Below, one piece after another: positions 26,644 to 35,248 of a DNA stretch of 64,000 nt. Position 1 is the first letter of the stretch, and every line of letters begins with the position of its first letter. Source of the DNA: an uncultured Paracoccaceae bacterium (lineage in GTDB: Bacteria > Pseudomonadota > Alphaproteobacteria > Rhodobacterales > Rhodobacteraceae); NCBI GenBank assembly GCA_945952025.1, contig CAMFGW010000003.1, positions 1 to 64,000 on the forward strand, in the 5' to 3' direction. Under the pieces are notes generated by a model. That model did no database searches and was not told the DNA's origin. It was given only the letters and a program-made list of their open reading frames with translations. A program made the translations under genes and the position numbers.

Positions 26644-27027
26644 ATGGCAGCCAGCATCCTCGACCAGATCGGCGGAGAGGAGGCTATGCGCGCCATGGTC
26701 GAACGGTTCTACGACCTGATCGAGACGGACCCGCAGGGGGCCACGATCCTGTCGATGCATTTCCGCGGCCATGGCATTTCGCATGTTCGCGAAGAGCAGT
26801 TCAATTTCCTGTCGGGCTTTCTGGGCGGCAGGCGGCTCTATCTGGAAAAGCACGACCATTCGGACGTGCGGCTGATGCATGCGCATGTGCCGATCCGCAC
26901 CGAGGATGCCGAGGACTGGCTCGCGCTCATGGACAGGGCGATCGACGATTGCCAGATGAGCGGCCCGCCGGTCGAACGGATGCGGGCCGCCTTCCGGCGG
27001 GTGGCGCTGGCCCTGGTGAACGAATAG
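26644..27027 (+). CDS. Group II truncated hemoglobin (trHbO type)
   Basis: A 127-residue 2/2 globin. A Tyr in the ERFYDLIETDP helix fits the B10 position. The likely proximal His is in LMHAHVPIR, and EDWLALM supplies the Trp at G8 that marks groups II/III. Family members bind O2, NO or peroxide, and often protect from nitrosative or oxidative stress. A strong GAAGGAGG precedes the ATG. Only 11 bases separate it from the DUF1989-GcvT stop, so the two are very likely one operon; no established link between them is known to me. An intrinsic terminator follows immediately. Confidence 0.87.
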   Translation: MAASILDQIGGEEAMRAMVERFYDLIETDPQGATILSMHFRGHGISHVREEQFNFLSGFLGGRRLYLEKHDHSDVRLMHAHVPIRTEDAEDWLALMDRAIDDCQMSGPPVERMRAAFRRVALALVNE

Positions 27028-27049
27028 GGCGCCCCGCAGGGCGCCTTTT
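27028..27049. terminator. Bidirectional intrinsic terminator
   Basis: GGCGCCC (27028-27034) pairs with GGGCGCC (27039-27045) around CGCA, followed by TTTT. It starts right at the globin stop and sits between two convergent genes. Confidence 0.88.
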
Positions 27050-27055
27050 CGTCTG

Positions 27056-27907
27056 TTACTTGGCGATGAAGGCGCGGATGGCGGCCGTATAGTCCTCGGG
27101 CGCCTGCAGCATGGCGAAGTGGCTCGCTTCCTTCAGGATGACAAGCTCGGCGCCCGGAATGACCTTGGCCATGTGGTCGGTGTGGGCGCGGGTGATCGCC
27201 TCGTCATGGTCGCCAAGGACGATGGCGGTCGGCACGGTGATCTTGCCCACCTCGGCGTCCGTCCAGTTGGGCTGGGTCGCCCACATGTTCGAGATCTGGG
27301 CGACGAAGGCGTCATACTGGTCCGGCGTGGGCGAGATCTGGCGGTAGACCTGGCCCATCCAGTCGATATAGCTGCCGAAGACCGCGTTGGTGCCTACACC
27401 GGGGTCGACTCCGTCGGTGGTGATATTGGCGGCCTGTGCGAACAGGTGCTTCAGCCGTTCGGGGTGTTTCATGGCGATGTCGAGGCCGATGATGCCGCCG
27501 TCCGACCAGCCGACCAGGTCGACCTTGTCCACCTTCAGATAGTCCAGAAGCGCCAGGTAGTCCGACGACATGAGGTCGTAGCCGAAGGGCTCTGCCGTGC
27601 GGGTCGAGCGGCCATGGCCGCGGCTGTCGGCGACGATGACCAGATGGTCCTTCATCAGGTCGGCGACCTGATTGGACCAGATGTCGGCATTGCCGAGCCC
27701 GCCGTGGATCAGAAGGATCGGATCGCCCGCGCCGTAGGTCGCATAATACATCTCGATCCCGTTCACGGGTGCCTTGCCGGTCGTGGTGGCGGCAGGCATC
27801 GCCGGCGGGTGGGGGACGGTCATCCAGCGGTCTTCGGCCAGCGTGGGCGCGGCGAGGATGGTGAAAAGCGGGGCGAGAAGGGCAGCGGCAAGGGCGATCA
27901 GGCGCAT
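27056..27907 (-). CDS. Secreted alpha/beta hydrolase
   Basis: A 283-residue hydrolase with a signal peptide (MRLIALAAALLAPLFTILAAPTLA, cleavage near residue 24). The fold is visible through LLIHGGLGNAD (oxyanion hole), the nucleophile elbow GWSDGG at about residues 132-137, a probable Asp in LGDHDE and the His in ASHFAM near the C-terminus. All catalytic residues are present, so it should act in the periplasm on an ester or similar bond; the substrate is unknown. It is convergent with the truncated-hemoglobin gene and shares a terminator with it. The DeoR gene lies about 50 bases upstream on the same strand. Confidence 0.82.
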   Translation of the reverse strand: MRLIALAAALLAPLFTILAAPTLAEDRWMTVPHPPAMPAATTTGKAPVNGIEMYYATYGAGDPILLIHGGLGNADIWSNQVADLMKDHLVIVADSRGHGRSTRTAEPFGYDLMSSDYLALLDYLKVDKVDLVGWSDGGIIGLDIAMKHPERLKHLFAQAANITTDGVDPGVGTNAVFGSYIDWMGQVYRQISPTPDQYDAFVAQISNMWATQPNWTDAEVGKITVPTAIVLGDHDEAITRAHTDHMAKVIPGAELVILKEASHFAMLQAPEDYTAAIRAFIAK

Positions 27908-27958
27908 GGAATCCTCCGGTTGCAGAGGGGCGCAGGCTGGGGCGGATTTGACCTGACG

Positions 27959-28720
27959 TCAACTGGCAGGTGGCAGGATCAGCGCGACGGACGCGGCCTG
28001 AAGGGCGGCGGCGACGGGTCCGGGCGGCGGGCGGTCGGTCGCGAGGTGGGTCACCTCGGCCCAGCCGCAGACCTGCACAAGGCCCCGGCGGCCGAACTTG
28101 GTCGCGTCGGTCGCCACGATCCGCCGCTCGCCGCAGGACAGGACGGTGCGGGCGAACTCGGCCTCCTCCAGCGCCTGATCCATGATGCCGTTCGCGTCGG
28201 CGGCCCCGGCCGAGACGATGGCGTGGGTCACGGCGAAGGGGCGGACGAAGTCGATGGCTGAACGCCCGAAGGCAGCGCCCGAATCGGGGCGCAGCTCGCC
28301 CCCCGCCATATAGACGCGGTTGCCGTTCCGGGTCGCGAGCGCGCGGGCGATGTCGGACGAGTTGGTGACGATGGTCAGCCGCCGGTGATCGCCGAGCGCG
28401 CGCGCCAGAAGGCTGGTCGTCGTGCCGGTGTCCATCATCACCGCGTCGCCGTCGCGGATGGTCGCGGCAAGGGCGGCGGCCAAGGCGCGCTTCTCGGCGG
28501 CCTGTTCGCGCATCCGCCGCGCGAAGGGCGCCTCGCCCCCGTCACCGGTCAGGGCGGCGCGGCCGTGGCTGCGCTGGATCAGGCCGCGGTCCTGAAGTGC
28601 CGCGAGGTCCCGCCGCACGGTTTCGCCGGACACGCCGAGCGCACCGGCCAGCGCCGTCAGGCTCTGGCTGCCGCCCTGGTCGAGTAGTTTCAGGATCTGG
28701 TGATGGCGGGGGGTGAGCAT
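27959..28720 (-). CDS. DeoR-family transcriptional regulator
   Basis: A 253-residue repressor. The N-terminal winged helix-turn-helix carries the DeoR signature (HQILKLLDQGG, LAGALGVSGETVRRDLAAL at about residues 5-42). The C-terminal sugar-phosphate-isomerase-like sensor domain starts around residue 75 (DGDAVMMDTGTTT ... VTNSSDIARAL). DeoR proteins usually respond to phosphorylated metabolites. It is divergent from the choline-kinase-like gene, whose product would make a phosphorylated compound, so it probably controls that unit and itself. A perfect palindrome (28729-28742) lies 9 bases in front of its ATG. The open frame to 28867 runs through the divergent promoter and is not used. Confidence 0.88.
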   Translation of the reverse strand: MLTPRHHQILKLLDQGGSQSLTALAGALGVSGETVRRDLAALQDRGLIQRSHGRAALTGDGGEAPFARRMREQAAEKRALAAALAATIRDGDAVMMDTGTTTSLLARALGDHRRLTIVTNSSDIARALATRNGNRVYMAGGELRPDSGAAFGRSAIDFVRPFAVTHAIVSAGAADANGIMDQALEEAEFARTVLSCGERRIVATDATKFGRRGLVQVCGWAEVTHLATDRPPPGPVAAALQAASVALILPPAS

Positions 28721-28728
28721 GGGGTTTT

Positions 28729-28742
28729 TGTGGATATCCACA
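28729..28742. promoter_or_regulatory. Perfect 14-bp palindrome, candidate DeoR operator
   Basis: TGTGGATATCCACA reads identically on both strands. It lies between the divergent deoR-type gene (ATG at 28720) and the choline-kinase-like gene (ATG at 28846). Position and symmetry suit a dimeric repressor site; binding is inferred. Confidence 0.6.
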
Positions 28743-28845
28743 GGAATTCTCCCAAATGCGGGCAGAAAACGCAAGCCATGTCCAAGGCGGGCGGTTGACC
28801 GGGGCGCGTGGCCGGGGGACAGTTCCTGAAATAGGGGGGCGGCGG

Positions 28846-29742
28846 ATGGGAATGGACGGCGCGGCACTCGACCGCATCAGGGCGCTTCCCTGCTGGCAAG
28901 GGGGCGTGACGGCCGAGCCCTTGAAGGGCGGGCTTTCGAACGAAAGCTGGAAGGTCACGGACGGGGCGGGGGCCTGGGTCGTGCGCTTCGGCGTCGACTT
29001 CCCCTGGCACCATGTCAGCCGCACGCATGAGGCGATGGTGGCGCTGGCGGCGGCCGAGGCGGGCTTCGGGCCGCGCGTCCTCTGGTCCGGGCCGGGCGTC
29101 CTTGTCACCCAGTTCCTCGGCGCGCGCACCTGGACCGAGGCCGACATGCGCGCCGCCCCCGACCGGATCGGCGCGATCCTTGCCCGCTTCCACCGCCAGA
29201 TGCCGGCCCATGTGTCAGGCGCGCCCGCGATCTTCTGGGTCTTTCACACCCACCGCGACTATGCCCGGACGCTCGCCGGGACACCACTGCCGCCGGGCGT
29301 GGACCTGGCGCGGCTGATGGAGGTCAATGCAGCGCTTGAGGCCGCGCAGGCGCCCATGCCGATCATCTTCGGCCACAACGACCTTTTGCCGGGCAACTTC
29401 CTTGATGACGGCGAGCGTCTCTGGCTCATCGACTTCGAATATGCGTGCTTCGGCACGGCCATGTTCGACATCGCCGGGGCGGCGGGCAATGCGGGCATGG
29501 CGCCGGACGGCGAGGACCGGCTGCTTCTGTCCTATTTCGGTGCCGAGCCCGGCCCCGACCTGCGCCGGAGCTTCGCGGCGATGACCTGTGCGGCGCTTCT
29601 GCGCGAGGCGCTCTGGGAGCTGGTCTCTGCCCGTCACATGGCGGCACCGGGGGCGGACTACGGCGCCCATGCGACCGACTACCTGGGCCGGCTGTCGTCG
29701 GCGCTGGACCTTTACCAGAGCCGTTACGGAAAGCTGACATGA
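28846..29742 (+). CDS. Choline/ethanolamine-kinase-like phosphotransferase (APH fold)
   Basis: A 298-residue protein of the aminoglycoside phosphotransferase/choline kinase fold. Visible are LKGGLSNESWKV (nucleotide loop, residues about 22-33), the catalytic Brenner-type motif FGHNDLLPGNFL near 172-183, and LIDFEYACFGTAMFDIA near 193-209, which binds Mg-ATP. This pattern is closest to choline/ethanolamine kinases. Expected chemistry is phosphorylation of an amino alcohol. Its stop overlaps the start of the DMGDH-like gene (ATGA), so both act on the same pathway, presumably methylated amino compounds. ATGs at 28846 and 28852 are both possible. Confidence 0.82.
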   Translation: MGMDGAALDRIRALPCWQGGVTAEPLKGGLSNESWKVTDGAGAWVVRFGVDFPWHHVSRTHEAMVALAAAEAGFGPRVLWSGPGVLVTQFLGARTWTEADMRAAPDRIGAILARFHRQMPAHVSGAPAIFWVFHTHRDYARTLAGTPLPPGVDLARLMEVNAALEAAQAPMPIIFGHNDLLPGNFLDDGERLWLIDFEYACFGTAMFDIAGAAGNAGMAPDGEDRLLLSYFGAEPGPDLRRSFAAMTCAALLREALWELVSARHMAAPGADYGAHATDYLGRLSSALDLYQSRYGKLT

Positions 29743-32177
29743 TCCTTCCCACCCACGCACAGGTCGTCGTCATCGGCGGCGGCATCATCGGCTGTTCGAC
29801 CGCCTACCACCTGGCCCGCGACCATGGGGCGGATGTGTTGTTGATCGAACAGGGCAGGCTCACCTCGGGCACCACCTGGCATGCCGCGGGGCTGGTGGGG
29901 CAGTTGCGCTCGTCGGCCTCGATCACGCGGGTGCTCAAATATTCGGTCGAGCTTTACAAGGGGCTTGCGGCCGAGACGGGGCTGGAGACCGGGTGGAAGA
30001 TGACGGGCTGCCTCAGGCTGGCGACCACCCCGGACCGCTGGACCGAATACCGCCGCCTTGCGACCACGGCCAAGAGCTTCGGGATGGAGATGCACCTGAT
30101 CTCGCCCGACGAGGTCAAGCGCATGTGGCCGCTGATGGACACGTCCGACCTGATCGGCGCCTCGTGGCTGCCCACGGACGGGCAGGCGAGCCCGTCGGAC
30201 ATCACCCAGTCGCTGGCCAAGGGCGCGCGGATGCGGGGGGTGAGGATTGCCGAGGGCGTGCGGGTCACCGGGTTCGAGCAGACGGGCGACCGGATCACGG
30301 CGGTCAGGACGACGGACGGGACGGTCGCCTGCGACGTCGTGGTGAACTGCGCGGGCCAATGGGCGCGGCAGGTGGGGGCGATGGTCGGCGTCAACGTGCC
30401 GCTCCAGCCGGTGAAGCACCAGTATATCGTCACCGAGCGGATCGAGGGGCTGGCAGCCGATGCGCCGACGCTGCGCGACCCGGACCGGCGGACCTATTTC
30501 AAGGAAGAGGTGGGGGGCCTGGTGATGGGCGGCTATGAGCCTGACCCCCAGCCCTGGACCACGGGCGACGTGCCGGACGACTGGGAGTTTCGCCTGTTCG
30601 ACGATGACTACGACCATTTCGCGCAACATATGGAACAGGCGGTGGCGCGGGTTCCGGCGCTGGAAAAGGCGGGCGTCAAGCAGATGGTCAACGGGGCGGA
30701 AAGCTTCACCCCGGACGGCAACTTCATCCTTGGCCGGGCCAACGAATGCGCCAACATGTTCGTCGGCGCGGGTTTCAACGCCTTCGGCATCGCCTCTGGC
30801 GGGGGGGCGGGCTGGGTCCTGGCCGAATGGGCCATGCGGGGCGAGGCGCCGCTTGACCTCTGGGCCGTGGACATCCGGCGCTTTTCGGGCCTGCACCGCG
30901 ACCGCGACTGGGTGCGCGACCGGACCTGCGAAGCCTACGGCAAGCACTATACCGTCGCCTTCCCGCACGAGGAATATGACAGTGGCCGCCCGCGCCTGAC
31001 CTCGCCCCTCTATGCGCGGCTGAAGGATCAGGGGGCGGTGTTCGGCTCGAAACTCGGGTGGGAAAGGCCGAACTGGTTTGCGCGGCCGGGCGAGGAGCCG
31101 CGCGACCTCTATTCGATGGGCCGGCAGAACTGGTTCGACGCCGTGGGCGAGGAGCATCGGACGGCCCGCGAGGCGGTCGGCGTCTTCGACCAGACCTCTT
31201 TCGCCAAGTATGAGCTTTCGGGGCCGGGCGCCGCCCGGGCGCTGGACCGGATCTGCGCGGGCGATGTCACGAAGCCCGCCGGGCGGCTGACCTATACCCA
31301 GCTTCTGAACAGCCGGGGCGGGATCGAGTGCGACCTGACCATGGCGCGGCTGGGCGAGGACCGCTTCTACATCGTGACCGGCACCGGCTTTCGCACCCAT
31401 GATTTCGGCTGGATCGCCGACCATATGCCGAAGGGCGGGCCCACGCTCACCGATGTGACCGAAGAGTGGGGGACGCTCTCGCTCATGGGGCCGCGGGCGC
31501 GGGATGTGCTGTCCGCAGTGACGGCGGCGGACGTGACGAACGCGGCCTTCCCCTTTGGTGCTGTGCGCGAGATCGATGTGGCGGGGCAGAAGGTGCGGGC
31601 CTTGCGCGTCACTTACGTGGGTGAACTTGGGTGGGAACTTCATGTGCGTATGGCGGGCGTCCTGCCGGTCTACGGGGCGCTGATGGCGGCGGGGGTGGGG
31701 GCAGGGATCCGGCCCCTTGGCTACCGGGCGCTGGAAAGCCTCAGGCTCGAAAAGGGCTACCGCGCCTGGTCGTCCGACATCACGCCGAACGACACGCCCT
31801 TCGAGGCAGGACTTGGCTGGGCGGTGAAGATGGCATCGGGGCGCGACTTCATCGGGCGCGATGCGCTTGCGCGCGTGGCCGACCAGCCGCTGGCCAAGCG
31901 GTTCGCGGGCTTCGTCCTGGACGACCCCGGGGTCGTGCTCGTCGGACGCGAGACGATCCTGCGGGACGGCCAGCCGGTCGGGTACCTGACATCTGGCGGC
32001 TATGGCTACACGATCGGGCGGCCGGTGGGTTACGGCTATGTGCGCAACGCCGAAGGGGTCAGCGACGGTTTCCTGGCCGGGGGGCGCTATGAGCTGGTGG
32101 TGGCCAGCGACGTGGTGCCCGCGCAGCTGACGATGGCGCCGCCCTATGATCCGAAGGGCGCGCGGGTCCGGTCCTGA
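29739..32177 (+). CDS. Dimethylglycine/sarcosine-dehydrogenase-like FAD - GcvT fusion
   Basis: An 812-residue enzyme. The N-terminal FAD-dependent DAO domain begins VVVIGGGIIGCSTAYHLA. The SGTTWHAAGLV motif contains His47, the position at which DMGDH and sarcosine dehydrogenase attach FAD covalently. The C-terminal half (from about residue 425) has FAO/GcvT folate-binding domains (LLNSRGGIECDLTMARLG; TYVGELGWELHV; RALESLRLEKGYRAW). The expected reaction is oxidative N-demethylation with transfer of the methyl carbon to tetrahydrofolate. The length equals that of family members (about 815). It is translationally coupled to the kinase-like gene. Precise substrate (dimethylglycine, sarcosine or another N-methyl compound) is not decidable from sequence. 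Confidence 0.88.
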   Translation: MILPTHAQVVVIGGGIIGCSTAYHLARDHGADVLLIEQGRLTSGTTWHAAGLVGQLRSSASITRVLKYSVELYKGLAAETGLETGWKMTGCLRLATTPDRWTEYRRLATTAKSFGMEMHLISPDEVKRMWPLMDTSDLIGASWLPTDGQASPSDITQSLAKGARMRGVRIAEGVRVTGFEQTGDRITAVRTTDGTVACDVVVNCAGQWARQVGAMVGVNVPLQPVKHQYIVTERIEGLAADAPTLRDPDRRTYFKEEVGGLVMGGYEPDPQPWTTGDVPDDWEFRLFDDDYDHFAQHMEQAVARVPALEKAGVKQMVNGAESFTPDGNFILGRANECANMFVGAGFNAFGIASGGGAGWVLAEWAMRGEAPLDLWAVDIRRFSGLHRDRDWVRDRTCEAYGKHYTVAFPHEEYDSGRPRLTSPLYARLKDQGAVFGSKLGWERPNWFARPGEEPRDLYSMGRQNWFDAVGEEHRTAREAVGVFDQTSFAKYELSGPGAARALDRICAGDVTKPAGRLTYTQLLNSRGGIECDLTMARLGEDRFYIVTGTGFRTHDFGWIADHMPKGGPTLTDVTEEWGTLSLMGPRARDVLSAVTAADVTNAAFPFGAVREIDVAGQKVRALRVTYVGELGWELHVRMAGVLPVYGALMAAGVGAGIRPLGYRALESLRLEKGYRAWSSDITPNDTPFEAGLGWAVKMASGRDFIGRDALARVADQPLAKRFAGFVLDDPGVVLVGRETILRDGQPVGYLTSGGYGYTIGRPVGYGYVRNAEGVSDGFLAGGRYELVVASDVVPAQLTMAPPYDPKGARVRS

Positions 32178-32231
32178 CTTGACCATCCCGCCTCTTCCCG
32201 GCAGCTTCGCAGCCGCGAACAGGGGGACCGG

Positions 32232-33272
32232 ATGCGCAGGGTGAAGCTTGGGGGCCGCGGGCCTGACGTGTCGGTCTTGTGCCTTGGCACGATGACCTGG
32301 GGCAGCCAGAACACGGGCGCCGAGGGGCACGCCCAGATGGATCAGGCGCTAGCGGCCGGGGTGAACTTCCTGGACGCCGCAGAGATGTATCCGGTCAACC
32401 CGATCCGGGCCGAGACGGTGGGCCTGACCGAGACGATCATCGGCGACTGGGTGCGGCGGACCGGGCGGCGGAACGACTGGGTGATCGCCACCAAGATGAC
32501 CGGCGAGCGCGGCGAGGCGCGGGGCGGCGCGCCGATCGACGGGGCGACGCTGCCCCTGGCGCTTGACGGCTCGCTCAAAAGGCTCGGGGTCGAGCGGATC
32601 GACCTGTACCAGCTGCACTGGCCGAACCGCCCGCATTACCACTTCCGCCACGGCTGGACCTTCGACCCTTCGCACCACGACCCGGCAGCGATCCGGGCGC
32701 ATATGGAGGATGTGGTCGGCGCCATCGGCCGGGCGCTCAAGGCAGGCAAGATCGCGCATTGGGGCCTGTCGAACGAGACGGCCTGGGGGACGGGCCAGTG
32801 GCTGGCGACGGCCGACCGGCTGGGCGTCGCGCGGCCCCTGTCGATCCAGAACGAATACTCGCTGCTCTGCCGGACCTGGGATCTGGACCTGGCAGAAATG
32901 GCGCATAACGAGGGGCTGGCGCTTCTGGCCTTCTCGCCCCTCGCCACGGGGCTTCTGAGCGGCAAATATCAGGGCGACGTGACGCCCGAGCCGTCGCGCC
33001 GGGCGCTGAACCCCACGCTCTCCGGCCGGATTACGCCGCGGGTCTTTCCGGCGGTCGCGGCCTATCTGCGGGTGGCGGCACAGGCGGGGCTTGATCCGGT
33101 GCAGATGGCGATCGCCTGGACGCTGACGCGGCCGGCGCAGACCCTGCCGATCATCGGCGCGACGACGCCCGGCCAGCTGGCGCGCGCGCTCGGTGCGGCG
33201 GATGTCACGCTGACGCCCGAGGTGCTTTCGGCCATCGCCGAGGCGCACAAGGCCCATCCGATGCCTTACTAG
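32232..33272 (+). CDS. Aldo/keto reductase (Tas-like)
   Basis: A 346-residue NADP(H)-dependent aldo/keto reductase. The barrel start reads LCLGTMTWG. The catalytic set is visible as DAAEMY (Asp and Tyr, residues about 48-53), the Lys in ATKM near 88, and QLHWPNR near 130 (His). Length and the insert HYHFRHGWTF match the E. coli Tas subgroup. Natural substrate unknown. It lies 54 bases after the DMGDH-like gene on the same strand and may be co-transcribed, possibly reducing an aldehyde released in demethylation; that link is an inference. Its stop abuts the stop of the convergent GlxA-type gene. Confidence 0.88.
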   Translation: MRRVKLGGRGPDVSVLCLGTMTWGSQNTGAEGHAQMDQALAAGVNFLDAAEMYPVNPIRAETVGLTETIIGDWVRRTGRRNDWVIATKMTGERGEARGGAPIDGATLPLALDGSLKRLGVERIDLYQLHWPNRPHYHFRHGWTFDPSHHDPAAIRAHMEDVVGAIGRALKAGKIAHWGLSNETAWGTGQWLATADRLGVARPLSIQNEYSLLCRTWDLDLAEMAHNEGLALLAFSPLATGLLSGKYQGDVTPEPSRRALNPTLSGRITPRVFPAVAAYLRVAAQAGLDPVQMAIAWTLTRPAQTLPIIGATTPGQLARALGAADVTLTPEVLSAIAEAHKAHPMPY

Positions 33273-34256
33273 TCAGGGGCGCGCGGCCCCGCCCCGAAGC
33301 TGGCTCGCGCTGGTTGCGAAGCGGGCGCGGAAGGCGCGGGCAAAGGCGGTCTGGCTGGAAAATCCGGTCCTTAGCGCAATGTCCTGAAGTGACAGGTGCG
33401 TGTCCGTGACCATCCGCCGCGCCTCGTCAAGCCGGAGGTCCAGGAAGAAGCGGCCGGGGCTGGTGCCCAGGCGGTCGGCGAACAGCATCTCGAGCCTGCG
33501 TTGCGACAGGCCGAGTTGCCGGGCGATGGCGCCGATTGCAGGCGGCTGTTCGACCGCGCCTTCCATCAGCGCGATTGCCCGGCCAAGGGCGGGGTCCGCG
33601 CGGGTGATGCGGGTCGCGGGCAGGCCCTGTTGCGGCACGGCACCGCCGTGGAGCGGGTCGTAAAGGAAGGCGCCCGCGACGCGCATCGCAAGCTCCGACC
33701 CCTGCCGCGCCCCGATCAGGTGAAGCATCAGGTCAAGGCAGGGCGCCGCCCCCCCGGTCGTGACCATCGGCCCGTCGATCACATAGCGGTCGCGGCGCAC
33801 GTCGATGGCCGGGAAGCGGTGGGCGAAAAGCTCCAGATCCTCCCAATGGGTGGTCGCGGCGCGGCGGTCCAGAAGCCCGGCGCGGGCCAGGAACCAGCTG
33901 CCGCCATCGACGCCGCCCATGGCCGCAAGGCGCGGCGCAAGGCGGCGCAGGCGCGCCAGAAGGTCGGGCGTCGCCTGCTCTTCCAGCCGGAAGCCCGCGA
34001 CGATCATCAGCATGTCCCAGTCGGCCCGGTCGGTCAGGGGCGCGCCCCTGATGGCGAAACCGGCCGTGAGCGTGACGGGCGCCGTGCCGGGCGTGAGGAA
34101 GGACCAGGAATAGAGCGTCCGCCCCGCGCGCCGGTTCGCCGCGCGCAAGGGGTCGACGCAGGCCGCGAGCGAGAAGGCGTTGGCATCCTCCATCACCAGG
34201 ACGCCGACCGAAAGCGGCCGGTCGGTCGGGGCGAAGATCGAGGGAAGGTTTGCCAT
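33273..34256 (-). CDS. GlxA-family AraC-type regulator (DJ-1/PfpI plus HTH)
   Basis: A 327-residue activator-type protein. Residues about 12-190 form a class-I glutamine-amidotransferase/DJ-1-like sensor (VGVLVMEDANAFSLAACVDPLRAANR ...; split sensor region DGGSWFLARAGLLD). Residues about 225-320 carry two AraC helix-turn-helix units (IGAIARQLGLSQRRLEMLF, LQDIALRTGFSSQTAFARAFRARF). GlxA/GbdR/CdhR members control carnitine, glycine betaine and dimethylglycine catabolism in Pseudomonas. Close to the DMGDH-like unit, this protein is a good candidate regulator of it. The ATG at 34256 is chosen; the N-terminal extension in the open frame is unrelated sequence. Confidence 0.88.
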   Translation of the reverse strand: MANLPSIFAPTDRPLSVGVLVMEDANAFSLAACVDPLRAANRRAGRTLYSWSFLTPGTAPVTLTAGFAIRGAPLTDRADWDMLMIVAGFRLEEQATPDLLARLRRLAPRLAAMGGVDGGSWFLARAGLLDRRAATTHWEDLELFAHRFPAIDVRRDRYVIDGPMVTTGGAAPCLDLMLHLIGARQGSELAMRVAGAFLYDPLHGGAVPQQGLPATRITRADPALGRAIALMEGAVEQPPAIGAIARQLGLSQRRLEMLFADRLGTSPGRFFLDLRLDEARRMVTDTHLSLQDIALRTGFSSQTAFARAFRARFATSASQLRGGAARP

Positions 34257-34361
34257 GAAGCGAAACGTAAAAGGCAAAGTCGCGGATCGCAATGCCCGCG
34301 TGCTCTGTCGGGCTTGCGCTTGGCCGCGCAACGTCGGATGGAAGGGGCAAAGGATACGGGC

Positions 34362-34739
34362 ATGAACGAAAAGACGGTTTGGTCGCGGGCGGCCATTGGG
34401 ATGCTAGCGGGCGGAATGCTGGTGGCGGGGCTTCTGGCGCTCGCCGCTTGCCAGGGCGCGGGCCAGCGCAAGGCGGACCCTTCGCCGGTCGGCGAGGCGC
34501 GGATGGACCAGTATCACAAGAGCTGCCTGGCTTCGGGGGGGGAATATCTGCCGACCGCAAAGCAAAGCTACACCTGCACCGGCGTGCCGAAGGATGCGGG
34601 CAAGGCCTGCAGCAAGGCGTCGGACTGCGCCGGCGACTGCCTCGCCCGGTCGCGGAGCTGCGCGCCGGTTGTGCCGCTTTTCGGCTGCAACGAGGTTCTG
34701 GACGAAAGCGGTGCGCAGGTGACCGAATGCCTCAACTGA
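34362..34739 (+). CDS. Small cysteine-rich lipoprotein
   Basis: A 125-residue protein with a hydrophobic N-terminal segment and a lipobox LAAC (Cys near residue 30), so it is likely lipid-anchored. The mature part is Cys-rich (SCLASGG, YTCTG, ACSKASDCAGDCLARSRSCAP, FGCNE, ECLN), suggesting disulfides in the periplasm. I do not recognise the family. An AAAGGA precedes the ATG. Its end overlaps the start of the next lipoprotein gene by 13 bases, indicating one operon. Divergent from the GlxA-type regulator. Confidence 0.75.
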   Translation: MNEKTVWSRAAIGMLAGGMLVAGLLALAACQGAGQRKADPSPVGEARMDQYHKSCLASGGEYLPTAKQSYTCTGVPKDAGKACSKASDCAGDCLARSRSCAPVVPLFGCNEVLDESGAQVTECLN

Positions 34740-35248
34740 AGCGCTGGGCGCTGGCCGCCGCCCTTGTCCTTGCCGCCTGCGCGGCGCCGGAGCCCCAGAC
34801 CGGCTATCGCACGGGGCCGGGGCAGATCGGCTCGGCGGTGCTTTTTGACCCGGCGCGGTTCGCGGGCGACTGGCGGGTTGCCGCAAGCTATGTGCCGCAG
34901 GATGCGCTTTGCGGGCCGCTCGGCCAGGCCTGGGCACCCGCGCCGGGCGGGTTCGCCGTCAGCCAGACGCTCTGCCGGCCCGAGGGGTTGCGGAGCTTCG
35001 CGGGGCCCGCGCGCCTGACCGGGCCGGGGCGGATGGAGGTCGAGGGACCGGACGGGCCCGAGGTGGTCTGGGTCCTCTGGACCGACGACGACTATCGGGT
35101 CGCGGCTGTCGGCACGCCGGACGGGCGCTTCGGGCGGGTTCTGGTGCGGCCGGGGGCGGCGCGGGCCGACCTGATCCAGGCCGCGACCGAGGTCCTGATC
35201 TTCAACGGCTATCAGCGCGGGGCCATTCGCCCCGTGCCAATGTCCTGA
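34727..35248 (+). CDS. Lipocalin-like lipoprotein
   Basis: A 173-residue protein. The signal and lipobox are LAAALVLAACAAP (Cys near residue 18). FDPARFAGDWRVAASYV, near residue 42, is the lipocalin GxW motif, followed by predicted beta strands (EVVWVLWTDDDYRVAAVGTPDG). Bacterial lipocalins (Blc type) are outer-membrane lipoproteins binding lysophospholipids or fatty acids. It overlaps the preceding lipoprotein gene by 13 bases, and its 3' end overlaps the convergent XRE gene by 47 bases. Confidence 0.78.
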   Translation: MPQLKRWALAAALVLAACAAPEPQTGYRTGPGQIGSAVLFDPARFAGDWRVAASYVPQDALCGPLGQAWAPAPGGFAVSQTLCRPEGLRSFAGPARLTGPGRMEVEGPDGPEVVWVLWTDDDYRVAAVGTPDGRFGRVLVRPGAARADLIQAATEVLIFNGYQRGAIRPVPMS

